From Hysterangium stoloniferum (taxonomy: Eukaryota; Basidiomycota; Agaricomycetes; Hysterangiales; Hysterangiaceae), in contig WHVD01000017.1 in the NCBI GenBank assembly GCA_015178975.1, forward strand, positions 744,001 through 808,000: 64,000 bases of DNA, in the 5' to 3' direction. Made by a program: the position numbers and the translations under genes. Positions 1 to 10,514 of this stretch are shown piece by piece (position 1 is the stretch's first letter; the number at the start of each line of letters is the position of its first letter). The notes below the pieces were generated by a model. It was given only the letters and a program-made list of their open reading frames with translations, ran no database searches and had not been told where the DNA came from.

Positions 1-186
1 ACTGCCCACAGGTCTTTGTACATTGAGTCGTCTCGATTCGAGGTCTCGATTGTTCGCAGTTCAGCTGTGGTTAATGGGAGCCACCCATGATGCGTGTGAC
101 ATTGACAGCTGTTCCTGGCTGTGCAGTCCTGCATGTTGTGATGTGAGTCCTAATGCTCGCTATCCCTTGCTATCCCAAATCTAACA
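1..186 (-). repeat. Possible partial copia-type 3' LTR
   Basis: Read on the minus strand, a purine-rich stretch with GAGGGAG is followed directly by TGTTAGATTTGGGATAG, the layout of a polypurine tract and the 5' end of an LTR. If so, the LTR would run leftward from 186 and leave the window at base 1, so its other end and any target duplication cannot be seen. No RNase H reading frame was recognised upstream of it. The call rests on this junction only. Confidence 0.28.
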
Positions 187-814
187 CACTCCCTCGAGCA
201 TGAGGGACTCGCAGTGACCATTCCCACTCCCTCAAATGATAAATCCATACCATCCAATTTTCCCAGTCCAAGTTTTCCTCACTGCAACTTCATCCTGGTG
301 CACTGTATCTCTCCAAGACATGATAGTCATAGCATTCCCTCTGGTGAAGACAGCTTGTCTTTCCAGCTCACAATTGACCTGTCGGGTTGGCCATCCTCAG
401 GCTCAATGGCTCTGGGATTTTCAGCACCTCAGTCAGCCAGATCGTCGCAGCGTTATTGGGAGCGTGTGCAGGATATTACAGTTTTGAGTGTAAATTCTTG
501 TTATGGTAATGACTGTAGAATTAGTGGTAGTATGTGAAGAGTGAAGTTTGCACAGTTAATGACAATGTGTGGAATGGCGGTTTGTGCAATGGGATTAAAG
601 GTGGTCTACAACAGCACCTAGTTTTGGTGAACGGTAGCTAACCATGATCCGTTTGTGTTTTGTGAAGTTGACATTTTGAATGTGCAGGAGTGTGCTGCCA
701 GGGCCCATAACCTGTTGTAATACGAAGTGAGTCTTGTTACAAACGGATAAGGACTACAATACATGTATTGTCCTTATATGTATACGCCTAGTAACTGCTT
801 ACTAATATAGGCGT
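187..814. other. No recognised gene; two short hairpins
   Basis: Open frames here are short and resemble nothing I know. Two small inverted repeats sit just before the Tc1 remnant: one around 748-777, centred on ACATGT, and one at 782-816 whose arms carry ATACGCCT and AGGCGTAT. They could be degraded transposon-end structure, but nothing shows this directly. Confidence 0.4.
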
Positions 815-1240
815 ATGGTCTGTGCTTCTTGCTGCTCGCATATCAGATTCCCAAAATCCAACAAGTCTGCTTCTCAGATCTCTGCAATAACTAGCAGAGG
901 TCTGTCTACTATATCCAGAATCACTTTACCCATTGCCCATCACTTGCCAAAGCACCTGGTGGCTGTCCATGCAAGCTTTCTCCCTCAGATATTCATTATT
1001 CCATCCAACAAATCACTTCTCAGAAGGCAGAACATGCCACTGAGGTCACCAAAATCCTTCAAAATATGACTGGAGAGTCCATTTCAGTGAAGATTGTTCA
1101 TAGAGCACTCAAGAAGGCTAGAATGAGGGCTGTGGTAAAGAGAAAAAGACCTTTACTCACTAAGAGGCATAGGAAGGCAAGAATGGACTTTTCTCTGGCA
1201 CACAAGGACTGGACTGTGGATGATTGGAAGAGGGAAGAGG
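815..1240 (+). pseudogene. Tc1/mariner transposase N-terminal fragment
   Basis: Fragment of a Tc1/mariner cut-and-paste transposase. The first part (815 to about 930) carries a helix-turn-helix-like segment ending GLSTISRI. After a frameshift near 930 a second frame continues with PCKLSPSD, TATEV-like HATEVTKI, then VKIVHRALKKARMRAV, RPLLTKRHRKARMDF and HKDWTVDDWKR. This block normally lies just before the first catalytic Asp of the DDE domain. The match stops exactly at WKR, where a tandem repeat begins at about 1239, so the whole catalytic domain is missing. Frame change plus truncation make it non-functional. The second-frame identification is strong; the N-terminal part is weaker. No terminal inverted repeats were found. 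Confidence 0.8.
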
Positions 1241-1600
1241 GCTATATGGGTCTGGTAGGGTGTCATCTAGGGATCAGATCACATTTACATAGGGTAGGGC
1301 TTATATGGGTCTGGTAGAGTGTCATCTAGAGACCAGATCATATTTACATAGGATAGGGTAGGGCTTATGTATATGGGTCTGGTAGAATGTCATCTAGAGA
1401 CCAGATCACATTTACATAAGGTGGGATTTTCAGATGTAAACATAGGGTTCAATACAGGGTTCAGATTTTGCTCACATAGGATAGGTACAACCTTTCACCC
1501 AGGATGAAAAGCTGTGTGTGTGCAACTTTTCATCCAGGAAACTGCATGTGTGCAATTCATCTAGGAAGCTGCATGTGTGTGGCTCTTTGTCCTTTTTTAA
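1239..1600. repeat. Dispersed repeat with three ~62-bp tandem units
   Basis: Three imperfect units begin at about 1239, 1300 and 1362, each containing TATATGGGTCTGGTAG, a GTCATCTAG block and CAGATC. They are followed by degenerate segments with TTCACCCAGGATGAAAAG and TTCATCCAGGAA. The same ordered blocks recur at 12625-12880, next to the 23-bp minisatellite, so this is a second copy of the family that seeded that array. It breaks the Tc1 transposase. Confidence 0.8.
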
Positions 1601-1979
1601 AATTTTTTTTATGTTATATTCCCCCCGGTGGATGGTCCATCTTTTTTGTAAAAGAGTTCAAAGGGTTTTTGAATAAATCCTAATTTGTGGGAAAAAGATG
1701 GGTAGTTGTGTGGATGTGTGGATGTGTGTGGGATGGGGTGGGGCTGGCATCTAAACTGCCAGACATCCACATCTTTGCTCAACTGCTAGCTGCTTCCAGC
1801 TAGATGGCCTTTTGTATATTTCTACAAAAAGGTAGAGGGCCTACCTTGGGTGAGAATATAGTTTAAAAAAAAAGGAAACCCCTCCTAATCTCTATCCTCA
1901 AATACCCCTCTAGAAACTCTCTTCATCATAGTTGTCAGTACACCACAACTATAATACCCTATGACACTTATGTAGTATT
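1601..1979. other. No gene seen; T-rich and C-rich stretches
   Basis: Holds poly-T, a CCCCCCGG run near 1621 and a stretch of pyrimidine-rich sequence running into the recombinase fragment. It could be the edge of a retroelement (LTR or untranslated leader), but no paired boundary or target duplication was found. Confidence 0.35.
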
Positions 1980-2566
1980 TTGGCCCCCTGGTCGAGCAAG
2001 CTAAGTGTTGTCTTTAGCTTATATCGCTTGACCAGAAGCGCCATTTTTTTCTTGCCTAATTTTGAGAACCCCTCCCAAATTACCACTTTCCCTGCCTCCA
2101 ATACTGACCCCTTTTGGAAGGACATCACCACTTATGTTGCTGCCGTGGCCGCTACCACCTGCGCTGTGCATGCCCTCAAATACCTCTTCGTCACAGACCA
2201 GAGCCCAAGGGAATGGTATTAGACATTGCTGATTGCGACCTAGGGTGTAAAGGAAATTGAAAACTCCACACCGCTGCTTTTGATCCTACCTCCTTTGCGG
2301 GTCACTCCTTCCGGAGGGGTGCAGCCTCTTCCACCGTTGAAGCAGGGTTTAATGACTACGAAATTCAATTGACGGGGCGTTGGCGCAGCGACGCCTACAA
2401 ACTTTACATCGAGTCCTCCTGCACACGCGTTCCTAACCTTTCTGCTAGGTTTCATTGGGCCGTTCCCACCGCTCAACCTTTCAGTCCGCTGGACCTTCAT
2501 CTCACTCATTTCTTTGGCTTTAGGAAGGCACGATTTATTTCTGGTCGCGCAAAAGAGCGATAGCGA
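1980..2566 (+). pseudogene. DIRS-like tyrosine recombinase, C-terminal fragment
   Basis: C-terminal catalytic part of a tyrosine recombinase of the kind annotated in mushrooms as DNA breaking-rejoining enzyme and linked to DIRS-like retroelements. The frame from about 2105 reads NTDPFWKDITTYV then CAVHALKYLF before a stop at 2220. About 50 nt later an open frame resumes with GHSFRRGAAS, holding the H-x-x-R of the active site, then YEIQLTGRWRSDAYKLYI with the W and the nucleophilic-Tyr region, and ends at 2563. The break between the two blocks and the missing N-terminus show a dead copy. I see no split direct repeats or RT/RH that would confirm a DIRS element. It is unrelated in sequence to the Crypton recombinase at 36.4 kb. 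Confidence 0.75.
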
Positions 2567-2827
2567 TGCAATAGACTCTATTGTTGAAAACGCAGCCTCG
2601 TTTCGTCCTTTCTTTGCTCATTCAGCAAGCTTGAGAATAACAAATATTTTTTTCATGGTACACTAATACATAAAATCGAATCAGAGCATCCAACCTTCAG
2701 ACATTTAGCAGAGTGTCCCAGACGATCAATTAGATTGAAAGCTGACACGACATAGAATAGTACCAGATAGTACCGCATATAATTGGAATAAAAGCCGATT
2801 CTTTGGCTTGTGCAATTTGCAGTGGTC

Positions 2828-4076
2828 TTATTTGGCACAACAACTAGACGGAAGAATTGTAGAAGGCAAGTTGGTGGATTCATTCGAGCAAGGACTTCCC
2901 ACGGTGGAGGCAATTGAGCAATAGTTGCCATCAATAGCCTTAGTCGAGCAGCTATCTTTTTTGATCAACTCAGCGGTCTGAGTACCTGACGACTGCCTGG
3001 GCGTTACTATATCAGTGTGAAGCTGAGTGAAGAAGAATACATAAATGAGCAAGACAGGCCGTCAATGGTCACAACGATAAAGGTACTGACAGGTTCAGGA
3101 CGAGTTCCCTTAATGATCCGATGTGTGCAACACCTAGAACCGTCCATGTTGCTAGGTAAGCAGCATGCATTGTGAGACTCCAAGTCACAAAATCAACTTC
3201 CTAGATACTGCAAGAAACAATTAAACATACCTCTTCGCCAAGGTTTCCCTCGCATTTGCACTCCCTCGCATTCTTGCATTCACTCTTCTCAGTACAACAA
3301 TCACACAAATCTCGATAGCTTTCACCCAGCTCTTCTGCATTACCAGACGGATGACCATCCTTGCAGCATCCACCATCGAAATTTGGGTCTCTGACCCACT
3401 TGACCATCTTGTACCCTTCCCAGCCGAACAGCACACCCAAAATCAACGACGTGGCACTGTCCACCCACCATCCTTTTGTCCACAGCTTGAAAATCAAAGA
3501 TCCGACAAAAAGAACGATGGTAATTTGAATACAAGATAAAGAGCAAGTTGCTTCGCCTGCCATCGCGCTACTATTAAGTGCACGTGCAAGATATCGTTTG
3601 GGCAGCCAGATCGCAACCATCAGGACGAGGGCGGAAGCGGAGACAATGAGGGAAACGTTGGACGAGTCCGGTTCTTGGTGCAGAGACAGAGCGGTGATAG
3701 CAGCAATCTCGGTTGCGAGGGAGAGACCAATGAGGAGTACGCCAATGCAAACTTCTCAATTCTGAACAGAGCAAGTGGATTCATCGGTCGAGTTTCTGCG
3801 CACGAACCCTTGTCATTGAACAGTGACATACCTCAATTCCTTAGCTCCCAAATTCACGCCTTTCTCCTCACCCGGCTGAGCAATTTTGTTGAATCTCCAC
3901 ACAACGATACCAGCAGATATGACCTCGATGCCCGACTGCACGCCAAAAAATATAAGCGAGCGAGATGAAGACTCGCTGCCTAAACCAACTGAGACGGCGG
4001 CTTCTGCACCATTGTAAAGAATGCTGATAATGCTGATTCCAATAGCGTATTGCTGTAAGCGACGATAAGAAGGCAT
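2828..4076 (-). CDS. Cation-efflux/TMEM163-like membrane protein, 3 exons
   Basis: Small multipass membrane protein resembling fungal cation-efflux (TMEM163-like) proteins. Suggested exons on the minus strand are 4076-3832, 3761-3231 and 3022-2828. Exon 1 starts MPSYRRLQQYAIGISIISIL and encodes two membrane helices. The second exon carries GLSLATEIAAITAL, the conserved IWLPKRYLARALNSSAM, WWVDSATSLILGVLFGWEGY and KWVRDPNFDGGCC, then a Cys-rich tail with DLCDCC and CKCEG that may bind metal. Splice sites are canonical (GTATGT..CAG, GTATGT..CTCAG). One problem: the phase set by intron 1 does not match the conserved frame of exon 2, and a single base is missing near 3748-3750. That is either a pseudogenising frameshift, a sequencing error or an unmodelled splice site. 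The substrate is unknown; Zn2+ is only the family guess. Confidence 0.65.
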
Positions 4077-4176
4077 GAGGAAGAGGTGGTCCTGATTAGG
4101 TAATACGCTGATCTAATCCTTTTTACTTCAACACTTAGTGTGAGGGAGGCTCAGGGATGGCGCGATTATTGACCAG

Positions 4177-5402
4177 GTGAGTCAGGTCGTGGATGAAAGG
4201 CCCAATCTTGACATTGGAAGACTTGCAGATTTTGAAGAATTTTGCACCAGAGTTAGGGCCACAGGACGTCTTGACTGGTGGCCAGTTTTTCGCGGTCATG
4301 AGAGTTGTTTGCCATGCACAATATGGTGCTGCTGTAGACGACTCACTGGTATTTGTCTAAGGTAAGTTCAGTGAGGAATCAATATTGCAGTCAAGCTTAT
4401 CGGCGACCTTTGCAGCGAATCCAGAGCCATTTTCGCCTACTTCAGGAAAGGTAGCCAACAGCAGCCACATCTCCAACACCAACCCTTTCACCCCACCCAG
4501 TACTAGCTCAAACTCCTTCACCCGCGCCCAGTCCCAGTCCCAGTCCGAACCCCGTAAACCTCCCACAGAACCACCACCCGCATCTTCAAACCCCGCTTCC
4601 GCATCTCACTTCAAAAACCCCCGCCGCCTTCCCTTTCATCCATTAACGGTGACTCGCAGCGCCTTTTCCCAACATCACATCCTACCACTGTGCCCCTTCC
4701 TAATCCGCGTCGTAGCAAATCCCTCCATCACCCGAGTCCCGCCTCCGCTGCCGCTGCTATCTCCTTTCGCCGGATGCATCGTCTGCCTTTCCCCGTTTCC
4801 ATATACACAGATACGCACGCACTCCCAACCACCATCACCATTACAATCCCCGTCATCGCATCACCAAACGCAGCCGCAGCCGCAGCCGCAATCACCGCCT
4901 CTCCCTCCTCCCCGACGACGCCGTCCGGAAAGCGTCCAAGTCACCCGTTCCCCTTTGCAGACATTGCAGACCAGGATCATCATCATGGTCGGAGCCGAGA
5001 ACGCGGCCGGGGGGAGGGGTGGTATTCGTTTAACGAGCTTGATGCGAGGCTGGGGGCGAATTCAAATCCGGGTCTGAATCTGAATGGGTCTGGGCCAAGC
5101 ATGATAGATGCGCTACAGTGCACCTTTGCGGCGCTCCGTCCCGGTGCTGGGTTTGAGTGTACACGTGCGGGGGGAGGGGAGGGTTTTGCCTGGGGTATTC
5201 GAAGATGGGCGAGAAGCTGGTTGGTGAGGAGGAGCTGGAGGGGGGCGATGGCGAAGGGGATGATGATGGACCAGATGTGGACTCTAACCCTGACCTACAG
5301 GCGGGTGGGACTTCTTCTCTTGTTCCTGGTATAGGGAGTCAGGGGCAGCACATCAACCGGCACCAACGGTATGCTGGAGATGAGGAGTATTCTGACAGAT
5401 AA
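4177..5402 (+). pseudogene. Ser/Pro/Gln-rich hypothetical, frame-broken
   Basis: A GC-rich, low-complexity coding-like region. The first frame (4385-5077) has SSSxNP and QSQSQSEP-type runs with many Pro and Ser. A second frame (4690-5334) carries a run of Ala, TITITIP and HHHGRSRERGRGEGW, and a third overlaps its end. Base composition differs sharply from the AT-rich surroundings, and long open frames are expected in such sequence by chance. No domain was recognised. It may be the decayed disordered part of a host protein. Neither start nor strand is certain, and I would not treat the single long ORF as a gene. Confidence 0.3.
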
Positions 5403-5457
5403 GGAGGCAGGGGTGGATGGCGCAGGGAAAAAGATGAAACCTGGGGCGACCGGGTAA

Positions 5458-6215
5458 TGGGCGGGTGAGTTTTGCGTGATGGGTCGGTTGGATTATAATG
5501 CGGTGCTGGTGGAGAAGGGTGTGGTGGGAGAGGTATCTACCTGATACTACTCTTGGGAGGCAGAAAAGCATCACTATCTGTGGGTTGATTACTACAATAC
5601 AGAATGGTATTGGTTGTGCTTCTTAAATCGTTTTGTGTTGTTAATACATATACCCACAGGTCATGTTTCATCGTTGGCATGGGAGATCACCCTTTGGAGA
5701 GCCCACAGAGATACTATCAAAAGACTTTCGATTATAAATTTTATTGTTAACTGTCTTCAACCCGTCTATCGCCGCATCGACTAGAATGTATACTGGTGCG
5801 GGTTGTGCTTGGAGTGATGACATGAGACAACCGCAATACAACATTTTGACCACTTACTTTTTCCTAATGTGTCACGTCCGTAAAGCGCACCCTGGGACCC
5901 TGTTAATGGGAAATTCGATGCGTGAGGTTTTAAGCTTGGGCTGAAGCTATTAGACCCTACACTATTTATCAAATTCCCGCGATTCATATCGTTCCTTTCA
6001 AGACCACAGGTCCACCCACATGTGATGGCTACTGATTGATTGGGAGGTTAACAGTATTACTTGAAGGAGGGACAATTTCGATTCCAACGTTTTCTGAGAT
6101 AATCTCTGACAATCCAGATATTCTACTGTAATAGGTGGGTGAGCCTTGCATGATGGATCGCTTGTACCATTATGCGGTGCCGGTGGAAATGGGTGTGGCG
6201 TGAGAGGTGTCTACC
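5458..6215 (+). repeat. Direct pair of ~85-bp repeats, 670 bp apart
   Basis: Sequence at about 5458-5545 (GCGTGATGGGTCGGTTGG, TTATAATGCGGTGCTGG, GAGAGGTATCTACCTG) recurs at 6127-6215 with about a dozen differences and a following GGTGGGGGG run. The rest of 5546-6590 has no recognised gene. The duplicated piece may come from a coding exon, but no family could be named. Confidence 0.55.
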
Positions 6216-6599
6216 TGGTGGGGGGGATTCAGCTATCGCCCCTGGAGGGCTAATCAATTGCTGTGACAGGAAGGATGCACATACGGTGGGAGGGGAAGGG
6301 CAAACCGGAAGGAAAATACCATTTTGTAAGATGATAAGTAAGATACCTACATCTGCATGAACTTATGAGATATAGGTATCATGTACCCCCCTTGAAAATT
6401 GTACACGTCCATCCATAGCTTCCTCTAGGTCACACCTTAATCAGCCTCACTCGATGGATAACAGACAGGACGATGTGGTATCTTTTAAACGGTGGAATGG
6501 TAAGGTGAATGCAGACGGGGAATGTATGGTAGGTAGTCTGCTATGCTGGTGGAGTAGCTTCCAGAGATATCTAAAACTTAGGTAGATACATTGGTAACC

Positions 6600-7010
6600 A
6601 ACTGGACGTTAAAGGTTGTAGGGGTCAATTACGGGGAGATGAGTGATCGAGGAGTGAAGTCATGTTGTAACCCGGCCCCATCACGCGTAGCTTCCCAGAC
6701 ATCTCTAGTAGGGCTTCGGTTTGTTTCCTCGACCACCTTGCGGGCGGCCATTCGTCGGGGTCCTGCCATATCCGACCTAACGCATCAGGCATTGTGTCCC
6801 CTGCCCACACCGGCGGGCAATTTTGTTGATTAAGGTCTCCTCATCGTCCGTCACGACGATGTCAGGTCGGATACCCTCATGGTTAGGGAGGGGGAAGATC
6901 ATTATGAATGAAGGGTTTGAAAAAGGGGTGGCATGGAATCTAGGGGAGGTGTTGGGGTTGTTGGTTAGGCGCAGAGTGTACTCGGATATTTCTCTGGGAA
7001 GACGATGACA
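6600..7010 (-). other. Coding-like segment, unrecognised
   Basis: The minus strand stays open from the copia integrase block into this region and reads FSNPSFIMIFPLPNHEGIRP then DIVVTDDEETLINKIARR, followed in another frame by GRIWQDPDEWPPARW. The composition looks protein-like rather than random. No known domain or start was identified. It may be an exon remnant of a host gene or part of the copia neighbour. Confidence 0.3.
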
Positions 7011-7059
7011 ACTGCGTAACGTCAAAATCGCAAACAGAAAGTGAATAAATGCAAAGCTA

Positions 7060-7870
7060 AGTTTCATGCCTCGATTCAAGAGGGGTTTGTCCGTCATTCG
7101 CGCGGAAGGGCTTGGATTATTAAGGTACGCCATCGTTTTTACCGCAATAGACCATGGAAATTTAGGAAGCTTTGATGTGTGCACCCATGCCATACCAATG
7201 AACATGGGGGCAAGGAGCTTCCTTACAAGCAATGCGATTTATCCTTGTACGCATTACTGAAGAGCCACCGAATTTTTCGCATTTGCGTATATTCGGAAGT
7301 CCTGTTAGCGTAGCAAATCCTAAGCAAAAACGACAAAAATGGGACTCACGTTCCAAAATGGGCTGAGGTCTGGGAAACTGCGTAAAGAATTAGAAAATCA
7401 AAACTATGAATATATCATTTTCTCAGCCTTGGGAAAGGACCCAACCTTAGAAGAGGCATTAAACATGTCAAGGGAGGAAGGAAGAGCCTGGGAGGAGGCA
7501 AAACAGGAGGAATGACAAAATATGATGGATCATAAAGCTTTTGGACCGCCCGAAGAACCACCGCCGGGGACGCGCGTTTTGAAGACCGACGGTATGTCGA
7601 GGAACGTACAAGAACGGTGAATTGGTAAAAAGAAAGTGCGGATCGTTGTTAAGGGATATAGTCAGATTCCCGGATTACACTCTAATGAAACGTACGCACC
7701 TGTGGGACTCATTTCGAATTCTATTAGCTTTGGGCAGCTCTACAAGCAATGCTGGGTCAGAGATTGCTCGACGAGGTTGTGGAAGTAGACATTGTCGCAG
7801 CACTAAACAGGATCCAATATGGGATCTCGGTACCGGTGGCCTATAGCGTTGCTACTCGCTGTTGGATTTT
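7060..7870 (+). pseudogene. Ty1/copia pol remnant with inverted integrase block
   Basis: Decayed copia polyprotein. On the plus strand 7255-7345 reads EEPPNFSHLRIFGSPV, the end of the integrase region. Then 7400-7700 reads TLEEALN, WEEAKQEE, MMDHKAFGPPEEPPPG, RVLKTDG, RIVVKGYSQIPG and NETYAPV, the start of the reverse transcriptase, and 7765-7860 holds VDIVAALN where the family has DVxxAFLNG. Stops and frameshifts are frequent. The block just before it in family order, HTSKLPKFPWSIAVKTMAYL then PSARMTDKP, is present but on the minus strand (about 7235-7065), so a ~180-bp stretch has been flipped in place. No LTR was seen close by. Confidence 0.8.
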
Positions 7871-8039
7871 GTCGGCTTCAAGTCTTTTGGCTACTGTAGT
7901 GTCAAAAAGACTTTCTATCAGAGATTTAAGGTGATAAATTGGCCAGTACGACTGGAATTAGCCCATTTTAGGCTTTCTTTTCACGAGTACATTTAAAACT
8001 CCCTCATATTTCTATTTTCTTGACGTCACATTTTATCAC

Positions 8040-9002
8040 AGGCAGCGCACATCGTACTTTGGGAGACCTTGGGTTTGGTGTGCCTTGCAGGACTACGGAG
8101 GAAACCGAGGATTTGAAGGTTACTTGAAGAATGTGACGGTAGCGCCGATAGAGGCCCTCAATTCTCCGAATAGTTCGATGAGCGGCTTTGGTCTTACCAT
8201 GGAGGGGCAGGAAGGAAATGAAATCATCTACAACATCTTTCTCGACCAAGCTTGGTCTTCTTCCCCACTTAACAACTCCAGTTATGTGTCGTCCTGGGTA
8301 GGCCGCCGTTATCGTATTTTAAAACTACCAGTTACCGTCCAACGAGCCTGGTCCATCCTATCCAATACGGCGTACAATAACACAGACCCTAACACCCAGG
8401 CGACCGTCAAGAGCATTTTGGAGCTTGCTCCGGCTTTGACTGGACTTACCAACCGTACTGGCCATCATCCCACAACGATATTCTACGATACCAGTAGTAG
8501 TATTGTTGCTCCCTTGAAACTTATGGTCGAAGCGAGCAAAAAACACCCAACGTTGAAAAGGTTTCCGGAGTTCTCATATGACGTCGTTGATCTCGGGCGA
8601 CAATTGTTGGCCAATCGTTTTCTCGAGGCATATCAAAACATTGTTGCTGTTTATCAAGTGAATGGCTCCACCCCGATGCAGTCTCGGCAGCTAGCCAACC
8701 TCTCCTTACCATTCTTTGCGATCTCGACACCCTCCTTTGGACGAATGATAATTTCCTCCTGAGCAACTGGATCAAAGCCGCACGTAGCTGGGCCGCAAGC
8801 AGCAATGACTCCCAGTATGCCGACTACTTAGAATACAACGCAGACGGCACAGTCATTCGACTCGCAAGTGATCAACGCGCAGTTGTTGGCATTTGGAAAA
8901 CAGTGGGATAGTCAAATATGGGGGCAACGCAATGGTGAGACTTGGGAGGCACGGGGAGATACTTGGGGGACGGTTGAGAAGGTATTGGTGGATTATGCAT
9001 AA
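8040..9002 (+). pseudogene. GH89 alpha-N-acetylglucosaminidase, C-terminal pseudogene
   Basis: C-terminal half of a fungal NAGLU-type (GH89) alpha-N-acetylglucosaminidase, a glycosidase that removes terminal alpha-GlcNAc. It opens after a plausible acceptor (ATCACAG) with RPWVWCALQDYGGN, then IEALNSPNSSMSGFGL and TMEGQEGNEIIYNIFLDQAW. The latter block corresponds to the part of the family that holds one catalytic Glu. Next come PDNTQAT-like DPNTQATVKSILEL, RTGHHPTTIFYD, FSYDVVDLGRQLLANRF, a frameshift near 8700, LLWTNDNFLLSNWIKAARSW, and the typical end KQWDSQIWGQRNGETWEARG and VLVDYA with a stop at 9000-9002. About 50 residues are missing near 8840, where family members have a conserved block. 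The first ~400 residues, including the other catalytic Glu, are absent. Truncation, frameshift and deletion mean no active enzyme. Confidence 0.88.
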
Positions 9003-10514
9003 ATTAAATTACTGAAAGAGTACACTATTCAATATTTTATCGTTGATGTAGCTTACTGGGGAAATAACACGTTAAACGGAATCCTACGCATACAAATATT
9101 CACGGTCTAGAGCTTCAGCAATAATTTCTTTTGGTCACTTACTCCTGCATAAATAATTTATGTACATAAACCAAGTATCGCAGTAGCTCGTTGACAGATA
9201 TATGTCTCGGTGTGCTAGAGTTTGTGTTGATGTGGCGTTGGGTGGGTGGGGGTGGAGAGAGTGGTCGAACAAGGCAGGGCTTTATACATAGGAGGTTGAG
9301 TTGTCGCACCGCTCCAACCGAATACAGGCATGTACCCTCAGTTCCACTTCATTCCAGACTGTATTCATTGGATGGATTTAATTATAGTGATTAGCCTCCA
9401 TTGATCCATGGCCGCGGATTTTGCGTACTATTGTTATTGGAGGTAAAAATTAGTATATATTGTGTGCTTAAACAAGACCATAGTTGCTTAAACAAGTGAG
9501 GGCATGAGACAGCGTCATCTGGTTGCTCAGTCGTAGGTCGACAGCAAAATATCCTCTCAATAAGCATCTCCACCACATCAAGAAATCTGTCCCCTTTGTC
9601 CCCTCCTGTCAGAGAGCCGATGTAGCTGATTTTCAGTTATTATGTCTTGTCACTAACACTCCAAATTGTATGACCTGCTTTGCTCCCTCTTCAAGTTCCC
9701 AGAGCTCTTCCGCTTCATTCACGACTCTGGTCATTTCAGAGAAATACTCGGCGCCCTTGTGGTCGAATAACATTGCACATGCGAAGGTCAGTGTACTCCC
9801 CTCCTCTTGTCGCTGCCTCCTCTCCTTTGGCAATAACTTCACCAATACGTGACGAAAACATTACGAGTTTCATCTAGCCATCTGGGGAGTGCGAAGACCT
9901 AGAATACCGCAGTGGTTGATTGAAACTAACGTAGTATGTATTATCTTGCATGGGGTGCACCCTAATAGATAAAAATAGAAAATGAAAAAGGGTAAGGGAT
10001 CCTTGCGTTTACAGATATCTGTCCCTCACAGGCTATAAGATTGACTTAACAAGAAATAATTTCCGCTTGCATTCCTAAGCCAGTGCACCCACACACTCTA
10101 GTGATATCAAGCATTGATGCAAGGAACATCTCAGCGCAGAAATCTATACATTGGCTTTCAAGTTGATCTGTCGGAAACAAGCGGAAGGACACCAGTCAGC
10201 ATCCTCTTCCTTGTGCTTCGCCTTTTGGAGCTCACACTCGATGGTTTCGGCCAGGAAGGGACATAGCAGCTTGAACAGATACATTATTTTCAATGGTTCT
10301 CGTTGGTCCTGGTTTTGTGACCAGTTGAAGATTCGAAAACCGTCCATCCTGGATGTATTTTCCTGCACACGGTCATCGATATTTTGGAAATGCATATATA
10401 ATCTCCAGAAACAAAAATCGTATCAAAATATATACGGATTGGTGATTTACGTTTGACTGTGTAAAACGTGAGGATAACGTCATATTCGCACGAGGGCCGT
10501 ATCTTAATGTTCAA
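9003..10514. other. No recognised gene; two coding-like minus-strand segments
   Basis: Minus strand 9845-9633 reads FACAMLFDHKGAEYFSEMTR then VVNEAEELWELEEGAKQVIQ, a charged, helix-like segment typical of real protein. Minus strand 10395-10144 reads GFRIFNWSQNQDQREPLKIM and ends with a stop after LKANV. They could be exons of one decayed minus-strand gene, but no splice model or family was found. Confidence 0.3.

Noticed and set aside
4385..5077. 230-codon ORF as a confident gene
   Set aside because: GC-rich, low-complexity sequence stays open in several frames; no domain, splice model or clear start.
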